64,000 nucleotides of DNA from Chitinibacter tainanensis DSM 15459 (lineage in GTDB: Bacteria > Pseudomonadota > Gammaproteobacteria > Burkholderiales > Chitinibacteraceae): contig NZ_AUCN01000009.1 of NCBI RefSeq assembly GCF_000429785.1, positions 620,001 through 684,000 on the forward strand, given 5' to 3'. The translations under genes and the position numbers were made by a program. Below the pieces are notes generated by a model. It made no database searches. It was not told where the DNA came from and worked only from the letters and a program-made list of their open reading frames with translations. Below are positions 56,234 to 63,966 of this stretch, one piece after another; positions within the stretch are counted from its first letter, which is position 1; each line of letters starts with the position of its first letter.

Positions 56234-57109
56234 TTAGATAATCTGAGCCGCTTGCATGGCTTGTTTGAGCGTGCTTTGGGCGCTCTCACTCAAGCGAGTT
56301 AGCGGCAGGCGCAGGCCAGCAGGGATTTTGCCCATGGTTTCCAGCGCCCATTTTACCGGGATGGGGTTGGCTTCAATAAACAGATGCCGATGCAGTCCTT
56401 GCAGCGGGTCATTCAATTCGCGTGCACGAGCGATGTTGCCTTGTGCCGCCGCAGCGCACATTTCACTCATGGCTTTGGGGGCTACGTTTGCAGTTACCGA
56501 AATCGTGCCATGGCCACCCAGCAAAATGAAGGGCAGGGTGGTGGCGTCGTCACCGCTGTAAAGGCCAAAGTCAGCCGGGGCGCGCTTAGCTAGCTCGGCG
56601 GCTCGCTCCATATTGCCTGTGGCATCTTTGATGCCCACGATATTGGGCAATTCAGCCAACTGCAGTGCAGTATCGTTGCTCAGATCGCAGCCAGTGCGGC
56701 CGGGTACGTTATACAGCAGCGTGGGTAGTGCCGTATTTTCGGCAATGCTTTTGAAGTGCTGATGAAGGCCGGCTTGCGTGGGTTTGTTGTAATACGGTAC
56801 GACGCTAAGGCCGTAGTTAGCACCGACGCGCAGCGCTTCATTCGAAAGGTGAATGGCTTCGCGGGTGGAGTTGGCGCCCGTGCCGGCAATGACCGGCACG
56901 CGGCCGGCCGCTTGTTCGACCACTGCTTTTACTACTGCGATGTGCTCATGCACATCCAGTGTGGGGGATTCACCTGTGGTGCCAACGGCGACGATGCCAT
57001 TGGTGCCTTGTTCAATATGCCAGTCAACGAGTTTACGCAGGGTGGGGAAATCGATTTCACCGTTCACGTCCATCGGCGTGACGAGTGCAACAAGGCTACC
57101 TGTAAGCAT
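56234..57109 (-). CDS. dapA: 4-hydroxy-tetrahydrodipicolinate synthase
   Basis: Condenses pyruvate and aspartate semialdehyde in the lysine/diaminopimelate pathway. 291 residues, as in E. coli (292). The Schiff-base lysine is in VGIKDATGN near 161 and the catalytic tyrosine in LLYNVPGRTG near 133; VGTTGESPTL binds the keto acid. First gene of the dapA-bamC unit. Confidence 0.97.
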   Translation of the reverse strand: MLTGSLVALVTPMDVNGEIDFPTLRKLVDWHIEQGTNGIVAVGTTGESPTLDVHEHIAVVKAVVEQAAGRVPVIAGTGANSTREAIHLSNEALRVGANYGLSVVPYYNKPTQAGLHQHFKSIAENTALPTLLYNVPGRTGCDLSNDTALQLAELPNIVGIKDATGNMERAAELAKRAPADFGLYSGDDATTLPFILLGGHGTISVTANVAPKAMSEMCAAAAQGNIARARELNDPLQGLHRHLFIEANPIPVKWALETMGKIPAGLRLPLTRLSESAQSTLKQAMQAAQII

Positions 57110-57580
57110 GTGTGGATAAACCAGTGACAGATAAAAAAACTATTCTAACCGAAGCTGTGCGGCGGTGTAACCAATCGATTGCCGACTTTTCACCATTTTG
57201 CTTGCGATGGCGATACCCCGGTGGTGTATCGGCTGGCTAATGTAAAGAAATCTTGCAAAGTATTAAGAAGCAGACTCATTGGTTGTAATCATTGAGCAAT
57301 CTCAACATGATGCGCCTCACACAATGACAATCTTTGCCGCACGGATCTTCGTTGTTTCGTGCGAGCTTTCAAATGGTTGTTTGAAGATTTTTGCTTTCTT
57401 GCACAGCTTGCAATGGAAACATTGCACAGATTGTGACGGCGGGCAGATAATCAAGTGGCCATTTTGAACCTCTCGTCTGCGCAGCAAACGATGTTCTGGG
57501 GATGAAGTTGTAGTGTTATCAGCTCTAGCTGGTTCTTCAATCTAATAGGGTCGAAGTACTACTTAAAAGGTGAAATAAGC
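57110..57580. other. Divergent intergenic region between dapA and the PTS permease gene
   Basis: These 471 bases are relatively AT-rich. They hold a CGATAC / GTATCG inverted repeat (57211-57231, related to the gene-end palindromes) and an operator-like palindrome at 57409-57426. A 62-codon frame from a TTG at 57279 has no ribosome binding site and is not convincing. AAGGTGA before ATG 57581 is the ribosome binding site of the permease. No known riboswitch was recognised. Confidence 0.5.
57409..57426. promoter_or_regulatory. Operator-like palindrome upstream of the PTS gene
   Basis: TGCAATG-GAAA-CATTGCA, with 7-bp perfect arms, 155 nt before the permease ATG. Size and symmetry suit a LacI- or GntR-family repressor of amino-sugar genes, but it matches no consensus I can name with confidence. 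Confidence 0.45.
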
Positions 57581-59062
57581 ATGAATATTTTGGGCTATTT
57601 GCAAAAAATCGGCCGGTCACTGATGGTGCCGGTAGCTGTATTGCCAGCCGCTGCGATTTTGATGGGTATTGGTTACTGGATTGATCCGGATGGTTGGGGT
57701 GCAAGTAATGCACTGGCAGCTTTCTTGATTCAAGCTGGTGCCGCCATCATTGACCAGATGCCAATCCTGTTTGCGGTTGGTGTGGCATACGGTATGTCGA
57801 AAGACAAAGATGGCGCTGCTGCGCTGGCGGGTCTGGTGGGTTTCCTTGTGGTAACCACCCTGCTCAAACCTAACGTGGTATCGCAAATTCAGGGTATCCC
57901 TCTGGATCAAGTGCCAGCCGCGTTCAAGAAAATCAACAACCAGTTTGTTGGTATCTTGTGCGGTGTGATTGCTGCAGAACTCTATAACCGTTTCAGCGGT
58001 GTTGAGTTGCACAAAGCACTGGCGTTCTTCTCCGGCCGCCGTCTGGTGCCAATCGTGACTTCTGTCGTGATGATCGTTGTATCGTTCATCCTGATGGCAG
58101 TATGGCCACACATCTACGGTGGTCTGGTGCACTTCGGTGAATCGATCGTTGGCCTGAAAGCTGTTGGTGCTGGTATCTATGCCTTCTTCAACCGCTTGCT
58201 GATCCCAGTAGGTCTGCATCACGCCCTGAACTCTGTGTTCTGGTTTGACGTAGCCGGCATCAACGACATACCTAACTTCTTGGGTGGTGCGAAATCACTG
58301 GCCGAAGGTAAGGCTGTTCAAGGTGTTACCGGTATGTACCAAGCTGGTTTCTTCCCAATCATGATGTTTGGTCTGCCAGGTGCTGCATTGGCGATCTACC
58401 AAGCTGCTAAGCCTGAAAACCGCGCTCGCGTAGGTTCAATCATGCTGGCTGCTGCGGTAACTTCATTCTTCACTGGTGTAACCGAGCCGCTGGAATTCTC
58501 CTTCATGTTCGTGGCACCACTGCTGTATGTGGTTCACGCCTTCCTGACTGGTGTGTCTGTATTTATCGCTGCGCAAATGCAGTGGATTGCAGGCTTTGGC
58601 TTCTCGGCCGGTCTGGTTGACTTTGTTCTGTCCAGCCGCAACCCGCTGGCCCAGAACATGATCATGCTGATTGTTCAAGGTGTGGTGTTCTTCGCGATTT
58701 ACTACTTTGTATTCCGCGCTGTGATCGCAGCTCTGAACCTGAAAACGCCAGGTCGTGAAGATGAAGAAGCCGTTGCTGCTGCCGCTCCAGTAGCTGCCCC
58801 AGCTGCTAGCGACACCCTGTCACTGGCTCAAGGCTACGCTGATGTAGTTGGTGGTGCTGCTAACGTGACCAACGTTGACTCATGCATTACCCGTCTGCGT
58901 CTGTCGGTAAATGATGCTGATCTGGTGAATGAGGCTGCTGCCAAACGTCTTGGTGCTAGTGGTGTAATCAAGCTGAACAAACAAAGCGTACAAATCATCG
59001 TTGGGCCTAAAGCCGAACTGATCGCTGACGCGCTGCGTGGTGTTCTGGCCGGAAAAAAGTAA
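57581..59062 (+). CDS. nagE: PTS permease EIICB, N-acetylglucosamine/glucose family (zero-frame product)
   Basis: Imports and phosphorylates a hexose, probably N-acetylglucosamine. 493 residues: EIIC membrane domain (1 to about 375, GRSLMVPVAVLPAAAILMGIGYW, sugar-binding region with TEPLEFSFMF), Ala/Pro linker, and EIIB with phosphorylated cysteine in NVDSCITRLRL near 431. The frame stops at TAA directly after A-AAA-AAG (59053-59059). By -1 frameshifting the ribosome would continue into EIIA, giving 664 residues; E. coli NagE (EIICBA) has 648. Glucose as substrate is also possible. Confidence 0.9.
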   Translation: MNILGYLQKIGRSLMVPVAVLPAAAILMGIGYWIDPDGWGASNALAAFLIQAGAAIIDQMPILFAVGVAYGMSKDKDGAAALAGLVGFLVVTTLLKPNVVSQIQGIPLDQVPAAFKKINNQFVGILCGVIAAELYNRFSGVELHKALAFFSGRRLVPIVTSVVMIVVSFILMAVWPHIYGGLVHFGESIVGLKAVGAGIYAFFNRLLIPVGLHHALNSVFWFDVAGINDIPNFLGGAKSLAEGKAVQGVTGMYQAGFFPIMMFGLPGAALAIYQAAKPENRARVGSIMLAAAVTSFFTGVTEPLEFSFMFVAPLLYVVHAFLTGVSVFIAAQMQWIAGFGFSAGLVDFVLSSRNPLAQNMIMLIVQGVVFFAIYYFVFRAVIAALNLKTPGREDEEAVAAAAPVAAPAASDTLSLAQGYADVVGGAANVTNVDSCITRLRLSVNDADLVNEAAAKRLGASGVIKLNKQSVQIIVGPKAELIADALRGVLAGKK

Positions 59063-59106
59063 CAGAGGCTGCGCCACAGCCTGCGGCTGTGGCGGTTGTA
59101 GCCTCT
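59053..59106 (+). other. Predicted programmed -1 ribosomal frameshift site in the PTS gene
   Basis: The slippery heptamer A-AAA-AAG (59053-59059) is in the correct zero frame and is followed at once by TAA. After a 4-nt spacer comes a stem-loop. Its outer stem is AGAGGCT/AGCCTCT (59064-59070 with 59100-59106). Its inner 10-bp stem is CGCCACAGCC/GGCTGTGGCG (59072-59081 with 59085-59094) with a TGC loop. The heptamer is the one used in E. coli dnaX. Slippage by -1 resumes at GTA 59059 and reads VTEAAPQPAAVAVV, an interdomain linker. A weak Shine-Dalgarno-like GGTG lies 10 nt upstream. Confidence 0.8.
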
Positions 59107-59574
59107 AACCCCGGCGAAATCGTACTGCTGTCCCCGGTAACGGGTGAGGTGGTGGCTCTGGAAGATGTGCCCGATGCGGCATTTGCGACCCGAGCTGTAG
59201 GTGAAGGTGTGGCGATTCTGCCTACCGGTAATCAAGTTGTTGCGCCGTGTGATGGCCAATTGGTGAAGATCTTCAACACCAACCATGCTTTCGCACTGAT
59301 CAATGATGCCGGTGTTGAGCTGATCGTGCACATCGGGATTGAAACCGTGAAGCTGGGCGGGCAAGGTTTTACCCGTCTGGTTGAGCAAGGTAGCCAAGTG
59401 AAAGCCGGCCAGCCGGTGCTGGAGCTGGATCTGGAATACTTGCGCAACAATGCTAAATCGGTGATCAGCCCGGTGGTATTGACCAATGCTGATCAATTTG
59501 CCCCATTGGCCAATCTGGCTAGCGGCGCAGTGGTTGCAGGTCAAACCCCGCTCTACACCATCAAAAGCAAATAA
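59059..59574 (+). CDS. nagE: PTS EIIA domain reached by -1 frameshift (C-terminal part of EIICBA)
   Basis: 171 codons in the -1 frame relative to EIICB: Ala/Pro-rich linker, then a complete EIIA-Glc-type domain (SPVTGEVVALEDVPDAAFA, DGQLVKIFNTNHAFAL). The phosphorylated histidine is in ELIVHIGIETVKLGG. It accepts phosphate from HPr and passes it to the EIIB cysteine. A separate start would have to be GTG 59089, which has no ribosome binding site and lies inside the stem-loop. Frameshift expression is therefore more likely. Alternatives are a true indel or a sequence error in the run of six A. Confidence 0.85.
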   Translation, partial: VTEAAPQPAAVAVVASNPGEIVLLSPVTGEVVALEDVPDAAFATRAVGEGVAILPTGNQVVAPCDGQLVKIFNTNHAFALINDAGVELIVHIGIETVKLGGQGFTRLVEQGSQVKAGQPVLELDLEYLRNNAKSVISPVVLTNADQFAPLANLASGAVVAGQTPLYTIKSK

Positions 59575-59588
59575 GTAGTTGAGTAATC

Positions 59589-59616
59589 AAAAAAGCCACC
59601 TTCGGGTGGCTTTTTT
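59589..59616. terminator. Bidirectional intrinsic terminator
   Basis: AAAAAAGCCACC-TTCG-GGTGGCTTTTTT, a 12-bp stem between the PTS gene and the convergent 6PGDH-like gene. Confidence 0.93.
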
Positions 59617-59657
59617 ATTTGCTTACGCCTTTAGGTGCGTGAGCGAGACTGCTCGCC

Positions 59658-60341
59658 TTATTGCTGGCTGAGTAGTTGCGCCAGCTGGTGAGTGGGGCTG
59701 TATTCGTTGCTAATTAATGGCGCAAAGGCCTGCTCAAGCTGTGGGTGGTGTGCCTGAAATGCTGCAGGTGGAAAATCCTGCAAAAAGCGATGGGCGAGGC
59801 CGCGCAGGGTAGAGAGCTGTAGCTGTTGTTGCAAGAGCTGATGGCTCAGTGCTGTTAGTAGTGGTCCTTGCTGCTGAAACGGATTGGGCTGTTGCAAAGT
59901 GCTGAGGATGGCTTGCCAGTCTTGCTGTTCGGCGCTTTGCGAGGACGGCAATAGCGTCTGCCAGATTTGCTGAATAAACCCGCCGCAGCCGCGCGGGCCG
60001 AGGTGCAGCCAGCCATTGGCCACGGGGGCGAGCAGATCCAGTATTTCGGCAGATTGCTCAAGCGCGGCATGCTCGCCGCTGGCCGCCAGCATAAAGCCGT
60101 GCAGGCCGGCCAGAGGGCTGGGTAGAATGATGACCTCGCACAGCGGATGCTCAGGATAGTGTTGCTGCAAATAAGGAGAGCCAGGATGAAACAGCAAAAT
60201 TGCTTCATCACTAGCGATGCTAGGCAGCTGTTGGCTGAGCGGGTGCAGGCAGTAGGCTGTTTGGCGCGGGGCTTGCCAGTGCAACCGGCTGGCTATCAGG
60301 GGTATAAGGCTAGAGGGGGCAATCAAATGGGCTTGGCGCAT
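59658..60341 (-). CDS. Degenerate 6-phosphogluconate dehydrogenase-like protein
   Basis: 227 residues, rich in Gln and Leu. GWLHLGPRGCGGFIQQIW (110-127) closely resembles GWLHxGPxGxGHFVKMVHN of 6-phosphogluconate dehydrogenases, and the preceding stretch with GFMLAASGE also aligns. The N-terminal GxGxxG nucleotide-binding loop is missing, and the catalytic Lys and the HN pair are replaced (IQQIWQ). It is therefore unlikely to be an active dehydrogenase. It begins 19 nt after fnr, with GGGGGTATC next to the ATG, and may be cotranscribed with it. Function unknown. Confidence 0.6.
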   Translation of the reverse strand: MRQAHLIAPSSLIPLIASRLHWQAPRQTAYCLHPLSQQLPSIASDEAILLFHPGSPYLQQHYPEHPLCEVIILPSPLAGLHGFMLAASGEHAALEQSAEILDLLAPVANGWLHLGPRGCGGFIQQIWQTLLPSSQSAEQQDWQAILSTLQQPNPFQQQGPLLTALSHQLLQQQLQLSTLRGLAHRFLQDFPPAAFQAHHPQLEQAFAPLISNEYSPTHQLAQLLSQQ

Positions 60342-60360
60342 GATACCCCCGGTGGGTGCT

Positions 60361-61107
60361 TTATTCGTCGTGACAGGTGTTCAAAAGTTTTTTCAGGCTG
60401 TCGATGTTTTCTAGCTCGATTAAGCGGTTTTGCACTTTAATCAAACCTTGGTCCTGGAATTTGGAGAGTGTACGGCTTACGGTTTCCAGTTTCAGGCCCA
60501 GATAGCTACCGATTTCTTCCCGCGTCATACGCAGATGGAAGCTGCTGGATGAATAGCCGCGCACGGCGAAACGCTGTGACAGATTCAGCAGGAATGCGGC
60601 GAGGCGCTCTTCGGCCTTCATATTGCCCAACAATAGCATCACGCCATGATCGCGCACGATTTCGCGGCTCATGACTTTGTGTAGATGGCGTTGCAGTAGT
60701 GGCACATCGCGTGAGAGGTCTTCGATGTCGCTAAAGGGCAGCTCGCACACTTCGCTGTCTTCCAGGGCGATGGCGTCGCAAGTGTGTACATCGGTGCTGA
60801 TGGCGTCCATGCCCAGCAATTCGCCCGACATGTGAAAGCCGGTGACTTGCTCGCGGCCGTCTTCAGAAATCACGCTGGCTTTGAAGAAGCCCAGACGCAC
60901 CGCATACAGCGAGCGGAATGGTTCACCGGCACGGTACAGCGCCTCGCCACGTTTGATCGGGCGGGCCTGGGTAATCAGTTTATCCAGTTCAGACATTTCA
61001 TCCTGGGAGAGGCCGATGGGCAGACACAGCTCACGCAAACTGCAGTTAACACATGAATTGCGCAGATGGCGTGGGGTCATGTCGCGTACTTGGATGGGGG
61101 AAATCAT
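60361..61107 (-). CDS. fnr: FNR/ANR-type oxygen-sensing transcription regulator
   Basis: CRP-family activator that senses oxygen through a [4Fe-4S] cluster. 248 residues. Cluster cysteines: Cys19, Cys22, Cys28 (NSCVNCSLRELC) and Cys110 (VHTC). The C-terminal helix-turn-helix TREEIGSYLGLKLETVSRTL carries the E--SR residues that read TTGAT. ATG 61107 is preferred over a TTG 21 nt upstream. Divergent from hemN; an FNR box lies between them. It probably controls ccoNOQP as well. Confidence 0.95.
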   Translation of the reverse strand: MISPIQVRDMTPRHLRNSCVNCSLRELCLPIGLSQDEMSELDKLITQARPIKRGEALYRAGEPFRSLYAVRLGFFKASVISEDGREQVTGFHMSGELLGMDAISTDVHTCDAIALEDSEVCELPFSDIEDLSRDVPLLQRHLHKVMSREIVRDHGVMLLLGNMKAEERLAAFLLNLSQRFAVRGYSSSSFHLRMTREEIGSYLGLKLETVSRTLSKFQDQGLIKVQNRLIELENIDSLKKLLNTCHDE

Positions 61108-61188
61108 CAACTTCTCACCAGAAAACAAAAACAGGGAAACATTGTACCGCTAGCGCGTGCTAATTACCGCATGCGCCGTCACGATGAA

Positions 61189-61230
61189 TTGATTTTAATC
61201 AAACCAGAGGATTAGGCCAGCTCTTATTCT
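61189..61230 (+). promoter_or_regulatory. FNR-activated promoter of hemN
   Basis: TTGAT-TTTA-ATCAA at 61189-61202 is a perfect FNR box. TATTCT at 61225-61230 serves as -10. The predicted start at 61237 is 41.5 bp from the centre of the box, a class II arrangement identical to that of ccoN. Confidence 0.85.
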
Positions 61231-61258
61231 GCAGGGGTAGAATCGGAGTAGAGTCACG

Positions 61259-62674
61259 ATGACATTTGTAACAAGCCAGCATCCGCACCCGAGCGGCCAA
61301 ATCGAATTTGATCGCGAGCTGATCGTGCGTTACGACGGCAAAGGGCCGCGCTATACGTCTTACCCGACTGCGGATCGCTTTACGCAAGCCATGACCAGCC
61401 CTCAGCTGGAGCAGATATTACAACAACGCTTACCCGGCGCGCTAGCCAATCCGCTATCGTTGTATTTTCACATCCCTTTCTGCAATACCGTATGTTATTA
61501 CTGCGGCTGTAACAAGATTATTACGAAAGACACCAGCAAAGCGGATGTGTATCTGGATTATCTCGGGCGCGAGCTGGCCCAGTATGCGCAGGCCTTGCCG
61601 CAGCGCTCGCGGGTCAGTCAGCTGCATTTAGGCGGCGGTACGCCCACCTTTTTAAATGAAGCGCAGCTTGAGCGCTTGCTGGGGATGGTGCGTAGCCATT
61701 TTGAGCTCTTGCCGACTGGCGAATACTCCATCGAGATTGATCCGCGCAAAGTGGGCGAATCGATGATCCGTACCTTGGCGAAGCTGGGTTTTAACCGGAT
61801 GAGTGTGGGTATTCAAGATTTCAACCCCGCAGTGCAAGAAGCCGTGAATCGGGTGCAATCGCAAGAAGAAACCCGCACTGTGATTGAAGCCGCCCGCATG
61901 CATGGTTTTAAATCGGTGAGTGTCGATCTGATTTATGGCCTACCCAAGCAAACCGTGGCCAGCGTCGCTGAAACGATTACGCAAGTGCTGACTTTGCGCC
62001 CGGATCGCATCGCACTCTACAACTATGCCCACTTGCCCGAGCGCTTTATGCCGCAGCGGCGGATTAATGAGGCCGAATTGCCCTCCGCTAGCGATAAGCT
62101 GGATATGCTGCAAAACGCCATTCGCGATCTCTTGGCGGCGGGTTATGTGCTGATCGGCATGGATCACTTTGCCTTGCCGAATGATGACCTGGCCGTGGCG
62201 CAGCGCCGTGGGCGCCTACAGCGCAATTTTCAGGGTTACTCTACCCATGCCGACTGTGATTTGCTGGCCTTTGGCGTGTCGTCGATTGGCAAGGTGGGCG
62301 GCCAGTACTACCAAAATGTAAAAACGCTGGAAGAGTACTATCAGGCGGTGGATGTGCAGCAGTTGCCGGTGCAGCGCGGCCTGACGATGAATCGCGATGA
62401 TGTGATTCGCCGGGCGGTGATTCAGGCGCTGATGTGCCAATTTGAACTGTACTTTCAGGCGATTGAAGTCAGCTATATGATCGATTTTGCCGAGTATTTT
62501 GCTGACGAGCTGCAATTGCTCGCGCCGCTGGTCGAAGACGGTTTGCTGCAGATTGAGGCCGATGGTCTGTTTGTAACCGGCAAAGGCCGGCTGCTGATCC
62601 GTTCGATTGCCATGGTGTTTGATCGATATTTGCGGACAACGGTGACGCAAGCGCGGTATTCTCGCCTGATTTAA
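61259..62674 (+). CDS. hemN: Oxygen-independent coproporphyrinogen III oxidase
   Basis: Radical SAM enzyme for anaerobic heme synthesis. 471 residues. HIPFCNTVCYYCGCNK near 71-86 binds the [4Fe-4S] cluster; YPTADRF and GGGTPTFL are typical. YEEYYQAVD-like and NRDDVIRRAVIQALMC (HemN-specific C-terminal motif) separate it from HemW-type proteins. GGAG and GAG lie upstream of ATG 61259. Driven by an FNR box, consistent with regulation in other proteobacteria. Confidence 0.96.
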   Translation: MTFVTSQHPHPSGQIEFDRELIVRYDGKGPRYTSYPTADRFTQAMTSPQLEQILQQRLPGALANPLSLYFHIPFCNTVCYYCGCNKIITKDTSKADVYLDYLGRELAQYAQALPQRSRVSQLHLGGGTPTFLNEAQLERLLGMVRSHFELLPTGEYSIEIDPRKVGESMIRTLAKLGFNRMSVGIQDFNPAVQEAVNRVQSQEETRTVIEAARMHGFKSVSVDLIYGLPKQTVASVAETITQVLTLRPDRIALYNYAHLPERFMPQRRINEAELPSASDKLDMLQNAIRDLLAAGYVLIGMDHFALPNDDLAVAQRRGRLQRNFQGYSTHADCDLLAFGVSSIGKVGGQYYQNVKTLEEYYQAVDVQQLPVQRGLTMNRDDVIRRAVIQALMCQFELYFQAIEVSYMIDFAEYFADELQLLAPLVEDGLLQIEADGLFVTGKGRLLIRSIAMVFDRYLRTTVTQARYSRLI

Positions 62675-62690
62675 CGGTGGGCGGGATAGC

Positions 62691-63359
62691 GTGCTGGAAG
62701 TAGATTTGCTGGCCTTGTTTTTGGCTGGTTTGCTCGGTGGCGGGCATTGTGTGGGCATGTGCAGCGGCATCGTCACGGCCTTTAGTTTGCAATTGCCGGC
62801 CACGGCGCGTTGGCCGTATTTGCTGGGCTTTAATCTGGGCCGACTGGCCGGCTATGCACTGATCGGCGCCTTGCTGGGTGGTTTGGCAAGCTTTGCGCTG
62901 CTTTTGCAATTGCAGGCGCTCAAACTCTCGCTGTTTGTCCTCGCTAATCTACTGCTGCTCTTGCTGGGGCTGTATATCGCCGGTGTTAATCGTTGGCTCA
63001 CTCGCGTCGAAGCCTTGGGGCAGCCGCTGTGGCGGCGGGTGCAGCCGCTGATGCGGCGCTTGTTGCCGGTGCGCTCGGTGTGGCACACGCCGCTAATTGG
63101 TCTCTTATGGGGCTGGATACCCTGCGGGCTGGTGTACACCGCCTCTTTATCGGCGCTGGCGAGCGGCAGTGCGAGCCACGGGGCGGGGGTGATGCTGGCC
63201 TTTGGGCTGGGAACTTTGCCCAATCTGTTATTGATGGGCTTGTTTGCCCGCCAGCTACAGCAAGGCCTGCAAAAACCCTGGGTGCGGCCACTGTGCGGCG
63301 GGTTGATTGTGGCGATGGCGCTGTGGCAGCTTTATACCCTGTTGGGTATCTATTTGTAG
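62691..63359 (+). CDS. COG2836/DsbD-like membrane protein (TauE/SafE-labelled)
   Basis: 222 residues with six membrane helices. The N-terminal GLLGGGHCVGMCSGIVTAFS motif carries two cysteines, and GLLWGWIPCGLVYTA carries another. Databases call such proteins sulfite exporter TauE/SafE or cytochrome biogenesis protein. In Pseudomonas a homologue lies with hemN, anr and cco genes, which suggests a role in copper handling or oxidase assembly. GTG start with GGGAT upstream, 16 nt past hemN, so likely in the FNR-driven unit. Confidence 0.8.
   Translation: MLEVDLLALFLAGLLGGGHCVGMCSGIVTAFSLQLPATARWPYLLGFNLGRLAGYALIGALLGGLASFALLLQLQALKLSLFVLANLLLLLLGLYIAGVNRWLTRVEALGQPLWRRVQPLMRRLLPVRSVWHTPLIGLLWGWIPCGLVYTASLSALASGSASHGAGVMLAFGLGTLPNLLLMGLFARQLQQGLQKPWVRPLCGGLIVAMALWQLYTLLGIYL
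63334..63349. repeat. Gene-end palindrome, ATACCC-TGTT-GGGTAT
   Basis: A perfect copy of the dispersed palindrome. It lies inside the last codons of the COG2836 gene (encoding LYTLLGIYL), ending 10 nt before the gene's last base. A single ATACCC follows at 63388-63393. Confidence 0.7.
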
Positions 63360-63402
63360 ACCTTTTATTATCTGAATTAGCTGGCAATACCCATGTGGCT
63401 GG

Positions 63403-63891
63403 CTAAAGTGTGCGGCTCATTAACTCGGCGGCGCCGTATTTGCGCAGATCAGCGCCGTTGCGCTCGGCCACAAAGCCATGCCTTAGCCAGAATGCCGGTG
63501 CGCGCCCCACCGCGATCAGCATCGCCCGTGGCAGTTGCTGCGCCCGCGCCCAGCTTAGTGCCGTATCAATCAATTGCTCGGCCACCCCAAGCCCGCGCGC
63601 GCTGGGCGCGACGGCCAGATCGTGCAGATAAAAGCAGTCCGCAGCGGCATGTGGCTGTGGCCAGCAAAGCTGTCGGCTGTCGAGATCGGGTGGATGCCAG
63701 CCTTGCCAGGGGTGGCAAAACAAATACCCTAGCGCTTCGCCATCGCGCTCGGCCAGCCAGTGGCTGGCTGGCGAAAAGGCAATTTTGGCGGCAAAGCATT
63801 CGGCTTGCTCTAAGAGTTCCGGTGGGTAGCAGCTGGCTTGAATGGCGGCAACTGCCGGCAAATCGGCAGCGGTGAGTGGGCGAATCAGCAT
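63403..63891 (-). CDS. GNAT-family N-acetyltransferase
   Basis: 162 residues with the GNAT fold. LHDLAVAPSARGLGVAEQLI holds the acetyl-CoA-binding R-x-x-G-x-G/A loop, and FWLRHGFVAE the C-terminal signature. The substrate cannot be predicted. MLIRPLTAADLPAVAAIQ is a typical start. It stands alone, convergent with the COG2836 gene. Confidence 0.85.
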   Translation of the reverse strand: MLIRPLTAADLPAVAAIQASCYPPELLEQAECFAAKIAFSPASHWLAERDGEALGYLFCHPWQGWHPPDLDSRQLCWPQPHAAADCFYLHDLAVAPSARGLGVAEQLIDTALSWARAQQLPRAMLIAVGRAPAFWLRHGFVAERNGADLRKYGAAELMSRTL

Positions 63892-63966
63892 GGTAAAACT
63901 TGACCCCAGGCGGGGAATTGGATTGAATGCGGCCCTGATTGTAATCGCTGGATCGGGTGGCTGAAT

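Noticed and set aside
57279-57467. 62-codon frame upstream of the PTS gene
   Set aside because: TTG start without a ribosome binding site, no recognisable family, and it overlaps an operator-like palindrome.
59089-59574. Independent EIIA gene starting at GTG 59089
   Set aside because: No ribosome binding site; the codon lies in the stem of a strong hairpin; the open frame continues upstream to the slippery heptamer with linker-like sequence. Kept only as an alternative to frameshifting.
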